Part shown: positions 42,702 to 50,792 of the stretch, piece after piece
Layout of the letters: each line of letters begins with the position of its first letter
Numbering within the stretch: the stretch's first letter is position 1
DNA from: Nocardioides mangrovi
GTDB lineage: Bacteria > Actinomycetota > Actinomycetes > Propionibacteriales > Nocardioidaceae
Reading direction: 5' to 3'
Length of the DNA stretch: 64,000 nt
Assembly: GCF_020073815.1 (NCBI RefSeq)
Contig: NZ_JAIQZJ010000013.1
Span: 124,001-188,000 of the forward strand
Position numbers and translations under genes: made by a program
Notes under the pieces: model-generated
The model's input: only the letters and a program-made list of their open reading frames with translations
Told to the model about the DNA's origin: nothing
Database searches by the model: none

Positions 42702-43853
42702 ATGACCGCCGAGTCCGAGATCGAGCCCGACACCAAGGACTGGACCTGGGTCCTCGACCGCCCGTGCCCGGAGTGCGGGTTCGACGCGACCGCGGTCACC
42801 GTGGACCGGATCCCGGAGGTCGTCCGCGACAACGCCACCACCTGGGAGGCCGTGCTCACGCTCCCCGACGTCGCCGTCCGCCCCGACCCGACGACGTGGT
42901 CGCCGCTGGAGTACTCCTGCCACGTGCGCGACGTCCACCGCGTCTTCGACCTCCGCGTCGGGCTGATGCTCGACGAGGACGAGCCGACCTTCGCCAACTG
43001 GGACCAGGACGAGACCGCGGTCGCGGAGCGGTACGCCGAGCAGGACCCGGCCACGGTGTCCGAGGACCTGCTGGCCGCCGCGGAGCAGGTCGCCGAGCGC
43101 TACGATTCGGTGCCGCCCGGCGCCTGGGGCCGTCGCGGCCTCCGCAGCAACGGCAGCGAGTTCACCGTCGAGAGCATCGGGCTCTACCACCTCCACGACA
43201 TCGTCCACCACGCCTGGGACGTCCGGTCCGCGGTCGTCCGCGCCACCGTCGAGGCGTACGACGCGTCCGCGGCCGGCTACCGCGACGCCGCCGCGATCGC
43301 CCCGGAGGCGATCCGCCGGCGGGTCTCGGCGTTCGCCGCCGCGGTCGGCCCCGGCGGCCGGGTCCTCGAGGTCGGCAGCGCCGGTGGCCGCGACGTGGTG
43401 CTGCTCGAGGAGGCCGGGCTCGACGTCCGGTGCACCGACATCACCCCGGCGTTCGTCGAGATGCTGCGCGCCGCCGGGCGCGACGCCGACCGGCTCGACC
43501 CCCTGCACGACGACCTCGACGACCCCCAGCGCCCTGGCACGCCGTACGACGGCGTCTGGGCCAACGCCTGCCTCCTCCACGTCGCGCGCACCGACCTGCC
43601 GGTCGTGCTCGGGCGGCTGGCCGCGGCGACCCGGCCCGGTGGCGTCCTGGGCCTCTCCCTCAAGCAGGGCGACGGGGACTCCTGGTCGACCCACGGTCGC
43701 GTCGACGGCCGCCGCTTCTTCACCTACTGGCAGCCGGAGCCGCTGCGCGCGGTGCTCGAGGCGTCGGGGTGGCAGGTGGACTCCCTCACCTCCGAGCGCG
43801 GCTCGGAGACCGAGCAGCTCTGGCTGATCGGTCAGGCCAGCCGTCTACGCTGA
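42702..43853 (+). CDS. DinB-like domain fused to class I methyltransferase
   Basis: 383 residues in two parts. Residues about 1-180 look like a DinB/DUF664 (mycothiol S-transferase-like) helical bundle: CPECGFDATAV then a metal-site-like SYSCHVRDVHRVF-type region (EYSCHVRDVHRVFDLRV) and later YHLHDIVHHAWD, whose His residues could bind a divalent metal. Residues about 190-383 are a SAM methyltransferase: GRVLEVGSAGGRDVVLLEEAGLDVRCTDITPAF and WANACLLHVARTDLPVVLGRLAAATRPGG. The fusion of a thiol-transferase-like bundle with a methyltransferase is notable; substrate unknown. The N-terminal CPEC is a rubredoxin-like knuckle. Start ATG 42702 follows GGAGG at 9 nt. Confidence 0.85.
   Translation: MTAESEIEPDTKDWTWVLDRPCPECGFDATAVTVDRIPEVVRDNATTWEAVLTLPDVAVRPDPTTWSPLEYSCHVRDVHRVFDLRVGLMLDEDEPTFANWDQDETAVAERYAEQDPATVSEDLLAAAEQVAERYDSVPPGAWGRRGLRSNGSEFTVESIGLYHLHDIVHHAWDVRSAVVRATVEAYDASAAGYRDAAAIAPEAIRRRVSAFAAAVGPGGRVLEVGSAGGRDVVLLEEAGLDVRCTDITPAFVEMLRAAGRDADRLDPLHDDLDDPQRPGTPYDGVWANACLLHVARTDLPVVLGRLAAATRPGGVLGLSLKQGDGDSWSTHGRVDGRRFFTYWQPEPLRAVLEASGWQVDSLTSERGSETEQLWLIGQASRLR
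43846..43851 (+). promoter_or_regulatory. -10 of DUF3046 gene (TACGCT)
   Basis: TACGCT at the very end of the preceding gene ends 8 nt before ATG 43860. A GAGAGG element in between could alternatively serve as a ribosome-binding site. Confidence 0.4.
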
Positions 43854-43859
43854 GAGGCG

Positions 43860-44054
43860 ATGAGACACACCGAGTTCTGGGCGCGCATGGACGACGCTCT
43901 CGGCAGCAGCTACTCCCGCACCTGGGCGGACACCTTCGTGATCGGCGAGCTCGACGGGCAGACCGCGAGCGGCGCCCTCGCGGCAGGTGTCCCGGCCAAG
44001 CAGGTCTGGGAGGCCGTCTGGCGGAGCCTGGAGCTCCCGGCCGTCAAGAAGTGA
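43860..44054 (+). CDS. DUF3046 family protein
   Basis: 64-residue actinobacterial protein of unknown function (MRHTEFWARMDDALGSSYSRTWADTFVIGELDGQTASGALAAGVPAKQVWEAVWRSLEL...). The WADTFVIGELDGQTA and AGVPAKQVWEAVW segments match DUF3046. In mycobacteria and relatives the DUF3046 gene lies right next to recA-recX; here about 8.7 kb of other genes separate it from recA. No catalytic residues can be named. Confidence 0.9.
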   Translation: MRHTEFWARMDDALGSSYSRTWADTFVIGELDGQTASGALAAGVPAKQVWEAVWRSLELPAVKK

Positions 44055-44060
44055 CAGGGT
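44055..44060 (+). promoter_or_regulatory. -10 of MTA phosphorylase operon (CAGGGT), leaderless
   Basis: CAGGGT ends 6 nt before ATG 44067, overlapping the end of the previous gene; no ribosome-binding site. Confidence 0.5.
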
Positions 44061-44066
44061 GGCCGC

Positions 44067-44867
44067 ATGACGATCGCTGACGTCGCCGTGATCGGCGGCA
44101 CCGGCTTCTACTCCTTCCTCGACGACCCCCAGGAGGTCGCCGTCGAGACGCCGTACGGCGACCCGTCGGCGCCGGTCGCGGTCGGCACCGTCGCGGGCCG
44201 GCGGGTTGCGTTCCTGCCGCGCCACGGCCCGCACCACGAGTTCCCGCCGCACGCGATCCCCTTCCGCGCCAACCTCTGGGCGCTGCGCTCGCTCGGCGTG
44301 CGTCAGGTGCTCGCGCCGTGCGCGGTCGGGGGTCTGAGTGACGCGGTCGCACCCGGCGACCTGGTCGTGCCCGACCAGCTCGTCGACCGGACCTTCCGCC
44401 GGGTCCCGTCGTACGTCGAGACCGGCGCCGTGCACCTGCCGTTCGCCGATCCCTACTGCCCGGGCGTCTCCGCCGCGCTCGCGTCCGCGGCGCCGGACGT
44501 GAAGGCCGGGGGAGCGATGGTGGTGATCGAGGGGCCGCGCTTCTCGACCCGCGCCGAGTCGCGGCACTACGCCGCCGAGGGGTGGACCCTGATCAACATG
44601 ACCGGAGCGCCCGAGGCGGCGCTCGCCCGGGAGCAGCGGCTCTGCTACGCCGCGCTCGCGCTGGTCACCGACATGGATGCCGGCGCCGAGAGCGGCGAGG
44701 GCGTCGGCCAGGAGGAGGTCTTCGCGCTCTTCCGCGCCAACCTCGACCGCCTCCGCGGCCTGCTCACGACCGCCATCGAGAACCTCCCCGACCCGGCCGG
44801 CTGCACCTGCTCGACCTGGGCCGACGGCATCGAGCTGAGCTACGACGTCCCGGGCGAGCCCTCCTGA
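44067..44867 (+). CDS. mtnP: S-methyl-5'-thioadenosine phosphorylase
   Basis: Cleaves methylthioadenosine, a by-product of polyamine and SAM chemistry, to adenine and methylthioribose-1-phosphate. 266 residues, purine nucleoside phosphorylase fold: VIGGTGFYSF, LPRHGPHHEFPPHAIPFRANLWAL (phosphate and ribose site), NMTGAPEAALARE and ALVTDMDAG near the end (the conserved Asp that contacts N7). MtnP-type is preferred over inosine/guanosine phosphorylase by TDMDAG, but a broader substrate range is possible. Overlaps the epimerase start by one base (TGATG). Confidence 0.88.
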   Translation: MTIADVAVIGGTGFYSFLDDPQEVAVETPYGDPSAPVAVGTVAGRRVAFLPRHGPHHEFPPHAIPFRANLWALRSLGVRQVLAPCAVGGLSDAVAPGDLVVPDQLVDRTFRRVPSYVETGAVHLPFADPYCPGVSAALASAAPDVKAGGAMVVIEGPRFSTRAESRHYAAEGWTLINMTGAPEAALAREQRLCYAALALVTDMDAGAESGEGVGQEEVFALFRANLDRLRGLLTTAIENLPDPAGCTCSTWADGIELSYDVPGEPS

Positions 44868-45904
44868 TGCGGGTGCTGCTCACCGGCTCGGCCGGCTTCA
44901 TCGGCGGCGCCATCGCCACCGCACTCGCCGGGGCCGGGCACGAGGTCGTCGGCGCCGACCTGATGCTGCCCCAGGCCCATGGCTCCTCCGACGTCCCGGC
45001 CGGCACCCACCGCCTCGACGTCCGCGACCCCGCCGGCTGGGCGCCGCTGCTGGCCGGCGTCGACGCCGTCTGCCACCAGGCCGCCATGGTGGGTGCGGGC
45101 GCGCGGGTCGCGGACCTGCCCGACTACGCCGGCCACAACGACCTCGGCACCGCCGTCCTGCTCGCGGCCATGCACGAGGCCGGCGTCGACCGCCTCGTGC
45201 TCGCCTCCTCGATGGTCGTCTACGGCGAGGGCCGCTACACCTGCCCGAGCCACGGCGACCAGGTCCCGCCGCCGCGCAGCGTCGCCGCGCTCGAGGCCGG
45301 CGACGTCGAGAACCACTGCCCCCACTGCGGATCCGCGCTCGGGTGGGCCCTCGTCGACGAGTCGGCGCGGCTCGACCCGCGTTCGTCGTACGCCGCCAGC
45401 AAGGTCGCCCAGGAGCACTACGCCTCGGCCTGGGTGCGGCAGGCCGACGCGGCGGCGATCGCGCTGCGCTACCACAACGTCTACGGGCCGGGGATGCCGC
45501 GGGACACGCCCTACTCCGGCGTCGCGGCGATGTTCCGCTCCTCCCTCGAGCGCGGCGAGCGGCCGCAGGTCTTCGAGGACGGCGGCCAGATGCGCGACTT
45601 CGTGCACGTCGCCGACGTCGCCCGCGCCAACGTCCTCGCGCTCGAGTCCGTCGTCGCCTCCGGCGCCGGCCGGTACGACGCCTACAACGTCTCCTCCGGC
45701 GAGCCGATCCCGATCCTAGACGTCGCGCGGATGGTCGGCGCCGACAGCGGGATCGAGCCGGAGGTCACGGGCGGCTACCGGCTCGGCGACGTCCGCCACA
45801 TCGTCGCGTCGCCCGAGCGCGCCCGCGCCGAGCTCGGCTTCGGGGCCGAGGTCCGGCCGGCCGACGGCCTCCGCGAGTTCGCGACGGCGCCGCTGCGGGC
45901 CTGA
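44867..45904 (+). CDS. NAD-dependent sugar epimerase/dehydratase with zinc-ribbon-like insert
   Basis: 345-residue extended short-chain dehydrogenase. Rossmann motif GSAGFIGGAIA (8-18); catalytic Tyr175 and Lys179 in SSYAASKVAQ; substrate-end motif MRDFVHVADVARANVLAL. Between strands there is an unusual insert with Cys126-Pro-Ser-His129 and Cys151-Pro-His-Cys154 (HCPHCGSALGW), arranged like a zinc ribbon. Members of this family act on nucleotide sugars (UDP-glucose 4-epimerase-like); the true substrate is unknown. Coupled to the MTA phosphorylase gene. It ends 3 nt before the convergent membrane-protein gene. Confidence 0.87.
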   Translation: MRVLLTGSAGFIGGAIATALAGAGHEVVGADLMLPQAHGSSDVPAGTHRLDVRDPAGWAPLLAGVDAVCHQAAMVGAGARVADLPDYAGHNDLGTAVLLAAMHEAGVDRLVLASSMVVYGEGRYTCPSHGDQVPPPRSVAALEAGDVENHCPHCGSALGWALVDESARLDPRSSYAASKVAQEHYASAWVRQADAAAIALRYHNVYGPGMPRDTPYSGVAAMFRSSLERGERPQVFEDGGQMRDFVHVADVARANVLALESVVASGAGRYDAYNVSSGEPIPILDVARMVGADSGIEPEVTGGYRLGDVRHIVASPERARAELGFGAEVRPADGLREFATAPLRA

Positions 45905-45907
45905 CCC

Positions 45908-47257
45908 TCACCAGCTCGTGTAGAGCAGGTGCTGGACGCCGATCGCCCAGACCACCTGCAGCGCCAGCGCCCATCGTCGCCAGGGCGGCGGCAGCAGCGC
46001 GAGCGAGATCGTCAGCCACGGCACGAACGGCAGCCAGATCCGCTCCACCTCGGCCTTGCTCATCCGGGACAGGTCGGCCAGCAGGACGCACGCCAGCGCC
46101 GCCGCGACGAGCATGACCGGGACGCGGGGGAGCCGTCGCCACCCCGCCGCGACCGTCCCGAGCCCGGCGCCGAGCGCCGGGCCGGCACAGACCAGGAGCG
46201 CGGCCAGGTCTCCCCACAGCCAGTACGCCGCCGGCCGGTCCGCGGCTATGCCGTCCCAGTAGCGGTCGTGGAGCACGGGATAGGCGTCCCACCAGGCGAA
46301 GCCGAACGGCACGAACGCCAGCACCACCGCCAGCGCGACCACCGCCGCGACCGGCAGCGGCCACCACGACCGGGCGAGCCAGAGGATCGCCAGGGCGACC
46401 AGCCCCAGCAGCGGGAGGCCGTAGGACATCATCACGACCGCACCGAGCAGCAGTCCCGCCAGGACCGACCACGCCACCATCCGCGACCGCGCGGGAGCAC
46501 GAGCGCCGAGGGCCAGGCAGGCCAGGCCCCAGGCCGACACGGCGGCGTACAGCGCGTCGGCCGAGACCGCCATGAAGACCGCCGCCGGTGTCAGCACCAG
46601 GTAGGGCGCGGCCCGTCGGGCCAGGTCCTCCACGCCCAGCGCTCGCATCGTCACGAGCACGGCGAGCGCGGTCGTGGCCGCGATCGCCGTGACCACGAGC
46701 CCGGCCGCCACCGACGAGCCGAGGCCGACGCGGTCCAGCCCGACGAAGAAGAGCAGCGCCAGCGGGGGATGCCCGGCGGGATCGGTCGGCCAGGCGGCCG
46801 GGGCGTCGATCGGGATCCGGTCGACGTAGGTCGAGAGCAGGGCGTGGACCGAGGTCACCTCCCGCGCGGACGGCAGGAAGCCGTAGCGCCCGCCGAGCAC
46901 CCGCGAGATCCCGTCCGTGCCGTCGACCAGGGCGAGCGACAGCAGCCAGCCCAGGCCCACGGCGTACGACGTCAGCAGCAGCCGTCGCCACGGCAGCCAG
47001 CTCGCCAGCGTCGGGCCCCAGACCACCGACAGCCCCGCGATGAGCACCGCCGGCAGGGTTCCCGGACCGAACCAGTGCGGTGCCCACCAGCCGTGCAGCG
47101 GCGGCGTCTCGTCCGGCACCACGCTGCGCGGCGCCCGCGACCACACCTCCCAGCCGAACGCGTGCGGCACCACGAACGCCGCCGCCACCAGCACCAGCGC
47201 GACGACGAGGCCCACCAGGGGCGCTCGTCCGCGAGCGGTCGGCGTCGTCGTCGGCAT
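45908..47257 (-). CDS. Polytopic membrane protein, GT-C-like glycosyltransferase
   Basis: 449 residues with roughly ten to eleven hydrophobic helices. A first periplasmic loop contains PDETPPLHGWWAPHWFGPGTLP, and a second large loop carries AWPTDPAGHPPLALLFFVGLDRVGLG, resembling the acceptor-side loops of polyprenyl-phosphate-sugar-using mannosyltransferases (GT-C fold). Late loop LSRMSKAEVERIWLPFVPW. Similar proteins lie opposite a GT2/DUF2064 pair in mycobacteria (the Rv0539-Rv0541c neighbourhood, from memory). ATG 47257 follows TACTGT by 7 nt. Likely partner of the dolichol-phosphate-sugar-type GT2 encoded divergently. A precise activity cannot be claimed. Confidence 0.8.
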   Translation of the reverse strand: MPTTTPTARGRAPLVGLVVALVLVAAAFVVPHAFGWEVWSRAPRSVVPDETPPLHGWWAPHWFGPGTLPAVLIAGLSVVWGPTLASWLPWRRLLLTSYAVGLGWLLSLALVDGTDGISRVLGGRYGFLPSAREVTSVHALLSTYVDRIPIDAPAAWPTDPAGHPPLALLFFVGLDRVGLGSSVAAGLVVTAIAATTALAVLVTMRALGVEDLARRAAPYLVLTPAAVFMAVSADALYAAVSAWGLACLALGARAPARSRMVAWSVLAGLLLGAVVMMSYGLPLLGLVALAILWLARSWWPLPVAAVVALAVVLAFVPFGFAWWDAYPVLHDRYWDGIAADRPAAYWLWGDLAALLVCAGPALGAGLGTVAAGWRRLPRVPVMLVAAALACVLLADLSRMSKAEVERIWLPFVPWLTISLALLPPPWRRWALALQVVWAIGVQHLLYTSW

Positions 47258-47264
47258 GGTCCCG

Positions 47265-47270
47265 ACAGTA
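47265..47270 (-). promoter_or_regulatory. -10 of membrane glycosyltransferase gene (TACTGT), leaderless
   Basis: Minus-strand TACTGT ends 7 nt before ATG 47257. Confidence 0.6.
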
Positions 47271-47356
47271 GGTGCCCGAACGGCCCGGACCGCGGCTCGC
47301 GCGGCACCGTCACCGACTCGTAAGACTTCGACCGCCCGCGAGGGCCCGGCGCCGGA

Positions 47357-47362
47357 CAGGCT
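47357..47362 (+). promoter_or_regulatory. -10 of GT2-Moco-two-component operon (CAGGCT), leaderless
   Basis: CAGGCT ends 7 nt before ATG 47370; no ribosome-binding site. It may drive all seven genes to 52602. Confidence 0.5.
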
Positions 47363-47369
47363 GGGATCC

Positions 47370-48029
47370 ATGGAACCCGTCTGCGACCTCGTCCTGCCGT
47401 GTCGCGACGAGGCCCGCGCCCTCGAGCTCCTGCTCCCGCGGGTGCCGGACGACCTCGCGGTGATCGTCGCCGACAACGGCTCCACCGACGCCACCGCCGA
47501 TGTGGCCCGGCGCCACGGCGCGGTCGTCGTCACCGAGCTCCGCCCCGGGTACGGCGCCGCCGTCCATGCCGGCCTCGAGGCCGCGACCCGCGAGTACGTC
47601 GCGTTCATGGACGGTGACGACTCGCTCGACCCGGCCGAGGTCCTGCCGCTGCTCGCCGACGTCGTCGCGGGTCGTGCCGACCTGGCCGTCGGACGTCGTC
47701 GCCCGGTCGCCCGCGGCGTCTGGCCGTGGCACGCCCGCTGGGGCAACGCGCTGGTGCTCTGGTGGCTGCGCCGCCGGATCGGCGCGTCGATCCACGACAT
47801 CGCGCCCGTCCGGGTCTGCCGGCGCGACGCCCTCCTCGACCTCGGCGTGCGCGACCGGCGGTTCGGCTATCCCGTGGAGCTCCTCGACCGGGCGACCCGG
47901 GCCGGCTGGCGGATCGTCGAGCACGACGTGGCCTACCGTCCGCGCGCCGCCGGCACCCGCTCCAAGGTGTCCGGCTCGGTGCGCGGCACGCTCCGCACCG
48001 CGCACGACTTCTGGAAGGTCCTGCCATGA
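47370..48029 (+). CDS. GT2 family glycosyltransferase (polyprenyl-phosphate-sugar synthase-like)
   Basis: 219-residue GT-A enzyme. Nucleotide-sugar motifs LVLPCRDEARALELLLPRVP, VIVADNGSTDATADVARR, VTELRPGYGAAVHAGLEAATREYVAFMDGDDSLDP (metal-binding DxD-like GDD). No C-terminal membrane helices are visible, so it acts at the inner membrane face. Relatives transfer sugars to polyprenyl phosphate (DPM1-like). It starts a seven-gene operon with 4-nt overlaps and is divergent from a GT-C-like membrane protein that could use its lipid-sugar product. Confidence 0.87.
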   Translation: MEPVCDLVLPCRDEARALELLLPRVPDDLAVIVADNGSTDATADVARRHGAVVVTELRPGYGAAVHAGLEAATREYVAFMDGDDSLDPAEVLPLLADVVAGRADLAVGRRRPVARGVWPWHARWGNALVLWWLRRRIGASIHDIAPVRVCRRDALLDLGVRDRRFGYPVELLDRATRAGWRIVEHDVAYRPRAAGTRSKVSGSVRGTLRTAHDFWKVLP

Positions 48030-48676
48030 GCCCACGTGCCCTCGTCGTCGCGAAGGCCCCCGTCGCCGGCCGGGTGAAGACCCGCCTCGGCAAGGACGTC
48101 GGCGACGCGACCGCCGCCGACCTCGCCGCCGCTGCCCTGCTCGACACGGTGGCCGCCTGCCGCGACGCGTTCGGGCCCGACGGCTGCCTGCTCGCGCTCT
48201 CCGGCGACCTCGACGACGCCGTCCGCGGTGACGAGCTCCGGCACGCCGTCGCCGGCTGGCGCGTCGCCGCGCAGCGGGGGGCGACCTTCGCCGAGCGCCT
48301 CGGCAACGCCCACACCGACGTGCCACCGGGCGGCCCGGTGGTCCAGGTCGGGATGGACACGCCGCACGTGACGCCCGAGCAGCTGCGCCGGGTCGCGGCG
48401 GCCCTCGACGACCACGACGCCGTGCTCGGTCCGGCCGAGGACGGCGGCTGGTGGGTGCTCGGCCTCCGGACCCCTGCGGCCGCCCACGTGCTCCACGACG
48501 TGCCGATGTCCACGCCCACGACGTACGACGCCACCCGGGCCGCCCTGGTCGGGGCGGGCCTCGACGTCGGGACGACCGAGGTGATGCGCGACGTCGACAC
48601 CGTGCCCGACGCCGAGGCGGTGGCCGCGGCCGCGCCGGACGGGGAGTTCGCCCGGACCTGGCGGGAGCGACCGTGA
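48026..48676 (+). CDS. TIGR04282/DUF2064 transferase
   Basis: 216-residue GT-A-like protein of the DUF2064 family (named for arsenosugar biosynthesis glycosyltransferase in cyanobacteria). It opens with the nucleotidyltransferase-like LVVAKAPVAGRVKTRLGKDVG, then VVQVGMDTPHVTPEQL (D at a metal-site position) and VLGPAEDGGWWVLGLR. In actinobacteria it commonly sits beside GT2 genes of this kind. Activity could be glycosyl- or nucleotidyltransfer. It overlaps both neighbours by 4 nt (ATGA, GTGA). Confidence 0.87.
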   Translation: MSPRALVVAKAPVAGRVKTRLGKDVGDATAADLAAAALLDTVAACRDAFGPDGCLLALSGDLDDAVRGDELRHAVAGWRVAAQRGATFAERLGNAHTDVPPGGPVVQVGMDTPHVTPEQLRRVAAALDDHDAVLGPAEDGGWWVLGLRTPAAAHVLHDVPMSTPTTYDATRAALVGAGLDVGTTEVMRDVDTVPDAEAVAAAAPDGEFARTWRERP

Positions 48677-49239
48677 CCGAGACGACGACCCTGCTGCGCC
48701 TGGACGACTGGGACCGGCCGCCGGACGCCGACGACCACGCCCTCCTCGACCTGTGCCTGGGTGCCACGCTCGACGTCGGCTGCGGGCCGGGCCGCCTCGC
48801 CACCGCCCTGGCCGAGCGCGGCCACGTCGTGCTCGGCATCGACGTGGTCACCGATGCCGTCGGTCGCACGCTGCGTCGCGGCGCCTCGGCGCTGCGTCGC
48901 GACGTCTTCTCCGTCCTGCCCGGCGAGGGCCGCTGGTGCACGGCGCTGCTGGCCGACGGCAACATCGGCATCGGCGGCGATCCGGTCGCCCTGCTCCACC
49001 GGCTCCGCGAGCTCCTCGACCCGCGCGGCCGGGTGGTGGCCGAGCTCGCCCCGCCGGGCGCGCCCAGCCTGTCGGGGTGGGCCACGCTGCGCTGGGGCGC
49101 CGACGAGAGCGAGCCGATCCCGTGGTCGGTGCTCGGGGTCGACGACGTCGACGCCGTCGCCGCCGAGGCCAACCTCGACGTCCGCGGCGTCCACCGCCTG
49201 GGGGACCGCTGGTGCGCAGTGCTCGAGGAGCGGCCATGA
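48673..49239 (+). CDS. Small SAM-dependent methyltransferase
   Basis: 188-residue class I methyltransferase with SAM motif I ATLDVGCGPGRLATALAERGHVVLGID, then a region with LLADGNIGIGGDPVALLHRLRELLDPRGRVVAELAPPG. It is short for a full-length enzyme and lacks an obvious substrate domain. Operon position suggests it modifies a sugar or lipid made by the preceding two transferases, or the cofactor-bearing protein that follows; this is inference. GTG start overlaps the DUF2064 stop. Confidence 0.85.
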   Translation: MTETTTLLRLDDWDRPPDADDHALLDLCLGATLDVGCGPGRLATALAERGHVVLGIDVVTDAVGRTLRRGASALRRDVFSVLPGEGRWCTALLADGNIGIGGDPVALLHRLRELLDPRGRVVAELAPPGAPSLSGWATLRWGADESEPIPWSVLGVDDVDAVAAEANLDVRGVHRLGDRWCAVLEERP

Positions 49240-50387
49240 GGATCCCCGACGAGTCGGACTTCCCGTCCCGCCTCCGCAGCGCCGCGGTCACCGCTCGCGT
49301 CGGGCTCTGGCTCGGTTTCTGCTTCGCGATCTGCTTCGTCACCGGGCTGATCAGCCACTACGCCCAGAACGCCGACCACCCGGTGCCGTTCCCGACCAGC
49401 CCCGCCTGGGGATACCGGGTCACCCAGGGACTCCACGTCATCACCGGCACCGCCGCGGTGCCGCTCCTGCTCGTGAAGCTCTGGACCGTCTACCCGCGGC
49501 TCTTCCGCCGGCCCGAGCGCGACGTACGGCGCCTGCTGCTCGACGTCGCCGAGCGCGGCTCGATCGCGGTGCTCGTCGCGAGCGCCGTCTTCCAGCTCGC
49601 GACCGGGCTGGCCAACGCGGCGCAGTGGTACCCCTGGGCGTTCTCCTTCCGGTCGGCGCACTACGCGACGGCGTGGGTCGCGATCGGCGCGCTGGTCGTG
49701 CACGTGGCGGTGAAGCTGCCGATCATCCGCGGCGCCCTGGGTGCCGACGTCGACGACACGACCTACGACCGTCCGGCGGCCGACCGGCCCGGGGTCCTCG
49801 GCCGCCGCGGCCTGCTGCGCGCGACCTGGCTCTCCGCCGGCGTCGCCGTCCTCGCCACCGCCGGGAGCACGGTGCCGTGGCTGCGGCAGGTGTCCGTGCT
49901 CGGCGTCCGCTCGGGCGACGGCCCGGCGGGCATCCCGATCAACAAGTCCGCGGTCGCCGCCGGGGTCACCGCGTCCGCGACCAGCGCGGACTACCGGTTG
50001 CTGCTCGTCCACGGAGACCGGCAGGTCGCGCTGAGCCGCGCCGACCTGCTCGCGATGCCGCAGTCGACCCAGACCCTGCCGATCGCCTGCGTCGAGGGCT
50101 GGAGCGCGAGCGGCACCTGGTCCGGCGTCCGGGTGCGCGACCTGCTCGACCTCGTCGACGGCCCACGCGGCACCGACGTGCTGGTGACCTCGCTCCAGCA
50201 GTCCGGTCCCTACACGACCACCGTGCTGCACGGGAACTTCGCCGACGACGACCGCACGCTCCTCGCCCTCGCGCTCGAGGGCGAGCCGCTCGCGCTCGAC
50301 CACGGCTTCCCGGCCCGGGTGATCGCGCCGGACCGGCCCGGCGTGCTGCAGACCAAGTGGGTCGGCCGGATCGAGGTGCCGACGTGA
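49236..50387 (+). CDS. Heme-molybdopterin membrane oxidoreductase with internal Tat signal
   Basis: 383 residues. Four helices (about 22-41, 64-84, 106-127, 142-163) with His67, His142 and His156 as possible heme ligands form a cytochrome b561-like anchor. A twin-arginine motif GRRGLL (Arg190-Arg191) then precedes a fifth helix (about 195-212). The outer C-terminal domain (about 230-383) is a sulfite-oxidase/MsrP-type molybdopterin fold with the Mo-binding Cys285 in ACVEGWSASG. It is like MsrP and MsrQ fused into one chain. Proteins of this layout in Streptomyces have been reported to need both Sec and Tat. ATG start overlaps the methyltransferase stop. Confidence 0.9.
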   Translation: MRIPDESDFPSRLRSAAVTARVGLWLGFCFAICFVTGLISHYAQNADHPVPFPTSPAWGYRVTQGLHVITGTAAVPLLLVKLWTVYPRLFRRPERDVRRLLLDVAERGSIAVLVASAVFQLATGLANAAQWYPWAFSFRSAHYATAWVAIGALVVHVAVKLPIIRGALGADVDDTTYDRPAADRPGVLGRRGLLRATWLSAGVAVLATAGSTVPWLRQVSVLGVRSGDGPAGIPINKSAVAAGVTASATSADYRLLLVHGDRQVALSRADLLAMPQSTQTLPIACVEGWSASGTWSGVRVRDLLDLVDGPRGTDVLVTSLQQSGPYTTTVLHGNFADDDRTLLALALEGEPLALDHGFPARVIAPDRPGVLQTKWVGRIEVPT

Positions 50388-50791
50388 CCCGCATCGTGAT
50401 CGGGGCGGTCGGCGTCGCGCTCGCGGCGTACGGCGGCTGGCTGCTGCTGACCCGCGGGCACGACCTGCTCGGCCTCGATGGCGTCGTCGCCTGGCTGGCC
50501 GCGGGCGTGGTGCTGCACGACGGCGTGCTGGCGGTCCTCACGATCGTCCTGGCGGGGGTCGCGCTGCGCCTGGCGCCGACGGCCGCCCGGGCGCCCCTGG
50601 CCGTCGGGTTCGTCGTCCTCGGACCGCTCACGTTGCTGGCGGTGCCGGTGCTCGGCCGCTTCGGCGCCCGCGCCGACAACCCGACGTTGCTCGACCGCGA
50701 CTACACCGCCGGCTGGCTGGCGCTCGCCGGCCTCACCGCCCTGGCCGTGGTGGTGGCCTCGCTCGTACGCTCGCGGCGAAGGGGGAGGTGA
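50384..50791 (+). CDS. Small four-helix membrane protein
   Basis: 135 residues, no recognised domain. Four hydrophobic helices can be seen: ARound 3-20 (IVIGAVGVALAAYGGWLLL), 33-60, 70-90 and 105-125; between the third and fourth lies FGARADNPTLLDRDYTAGW, which carries several charged residues. Basic C-terminus RSRRRGR. It overlaps the oxidoreductase by 4 nt (GTGA) and ends one base before the response regulator, so it probably acts in the same pathway, for example as an assembly or electron-transfer partner. That role is inference. Confidence 0.8.
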   Translation: MTRIVIGAVGVALAAYGGWLLLTRGHDLLGLDGVVAWLAAGVVLHDGVLAVLTIVLAGVALRLAPTAARAPLAVGFVVLGPLTLLAVPVLGRFGARADNPTLLDRDYTAGWLALAGLTALAVVVASLVRSRRRGR

Positions 50792-50792
50792 C

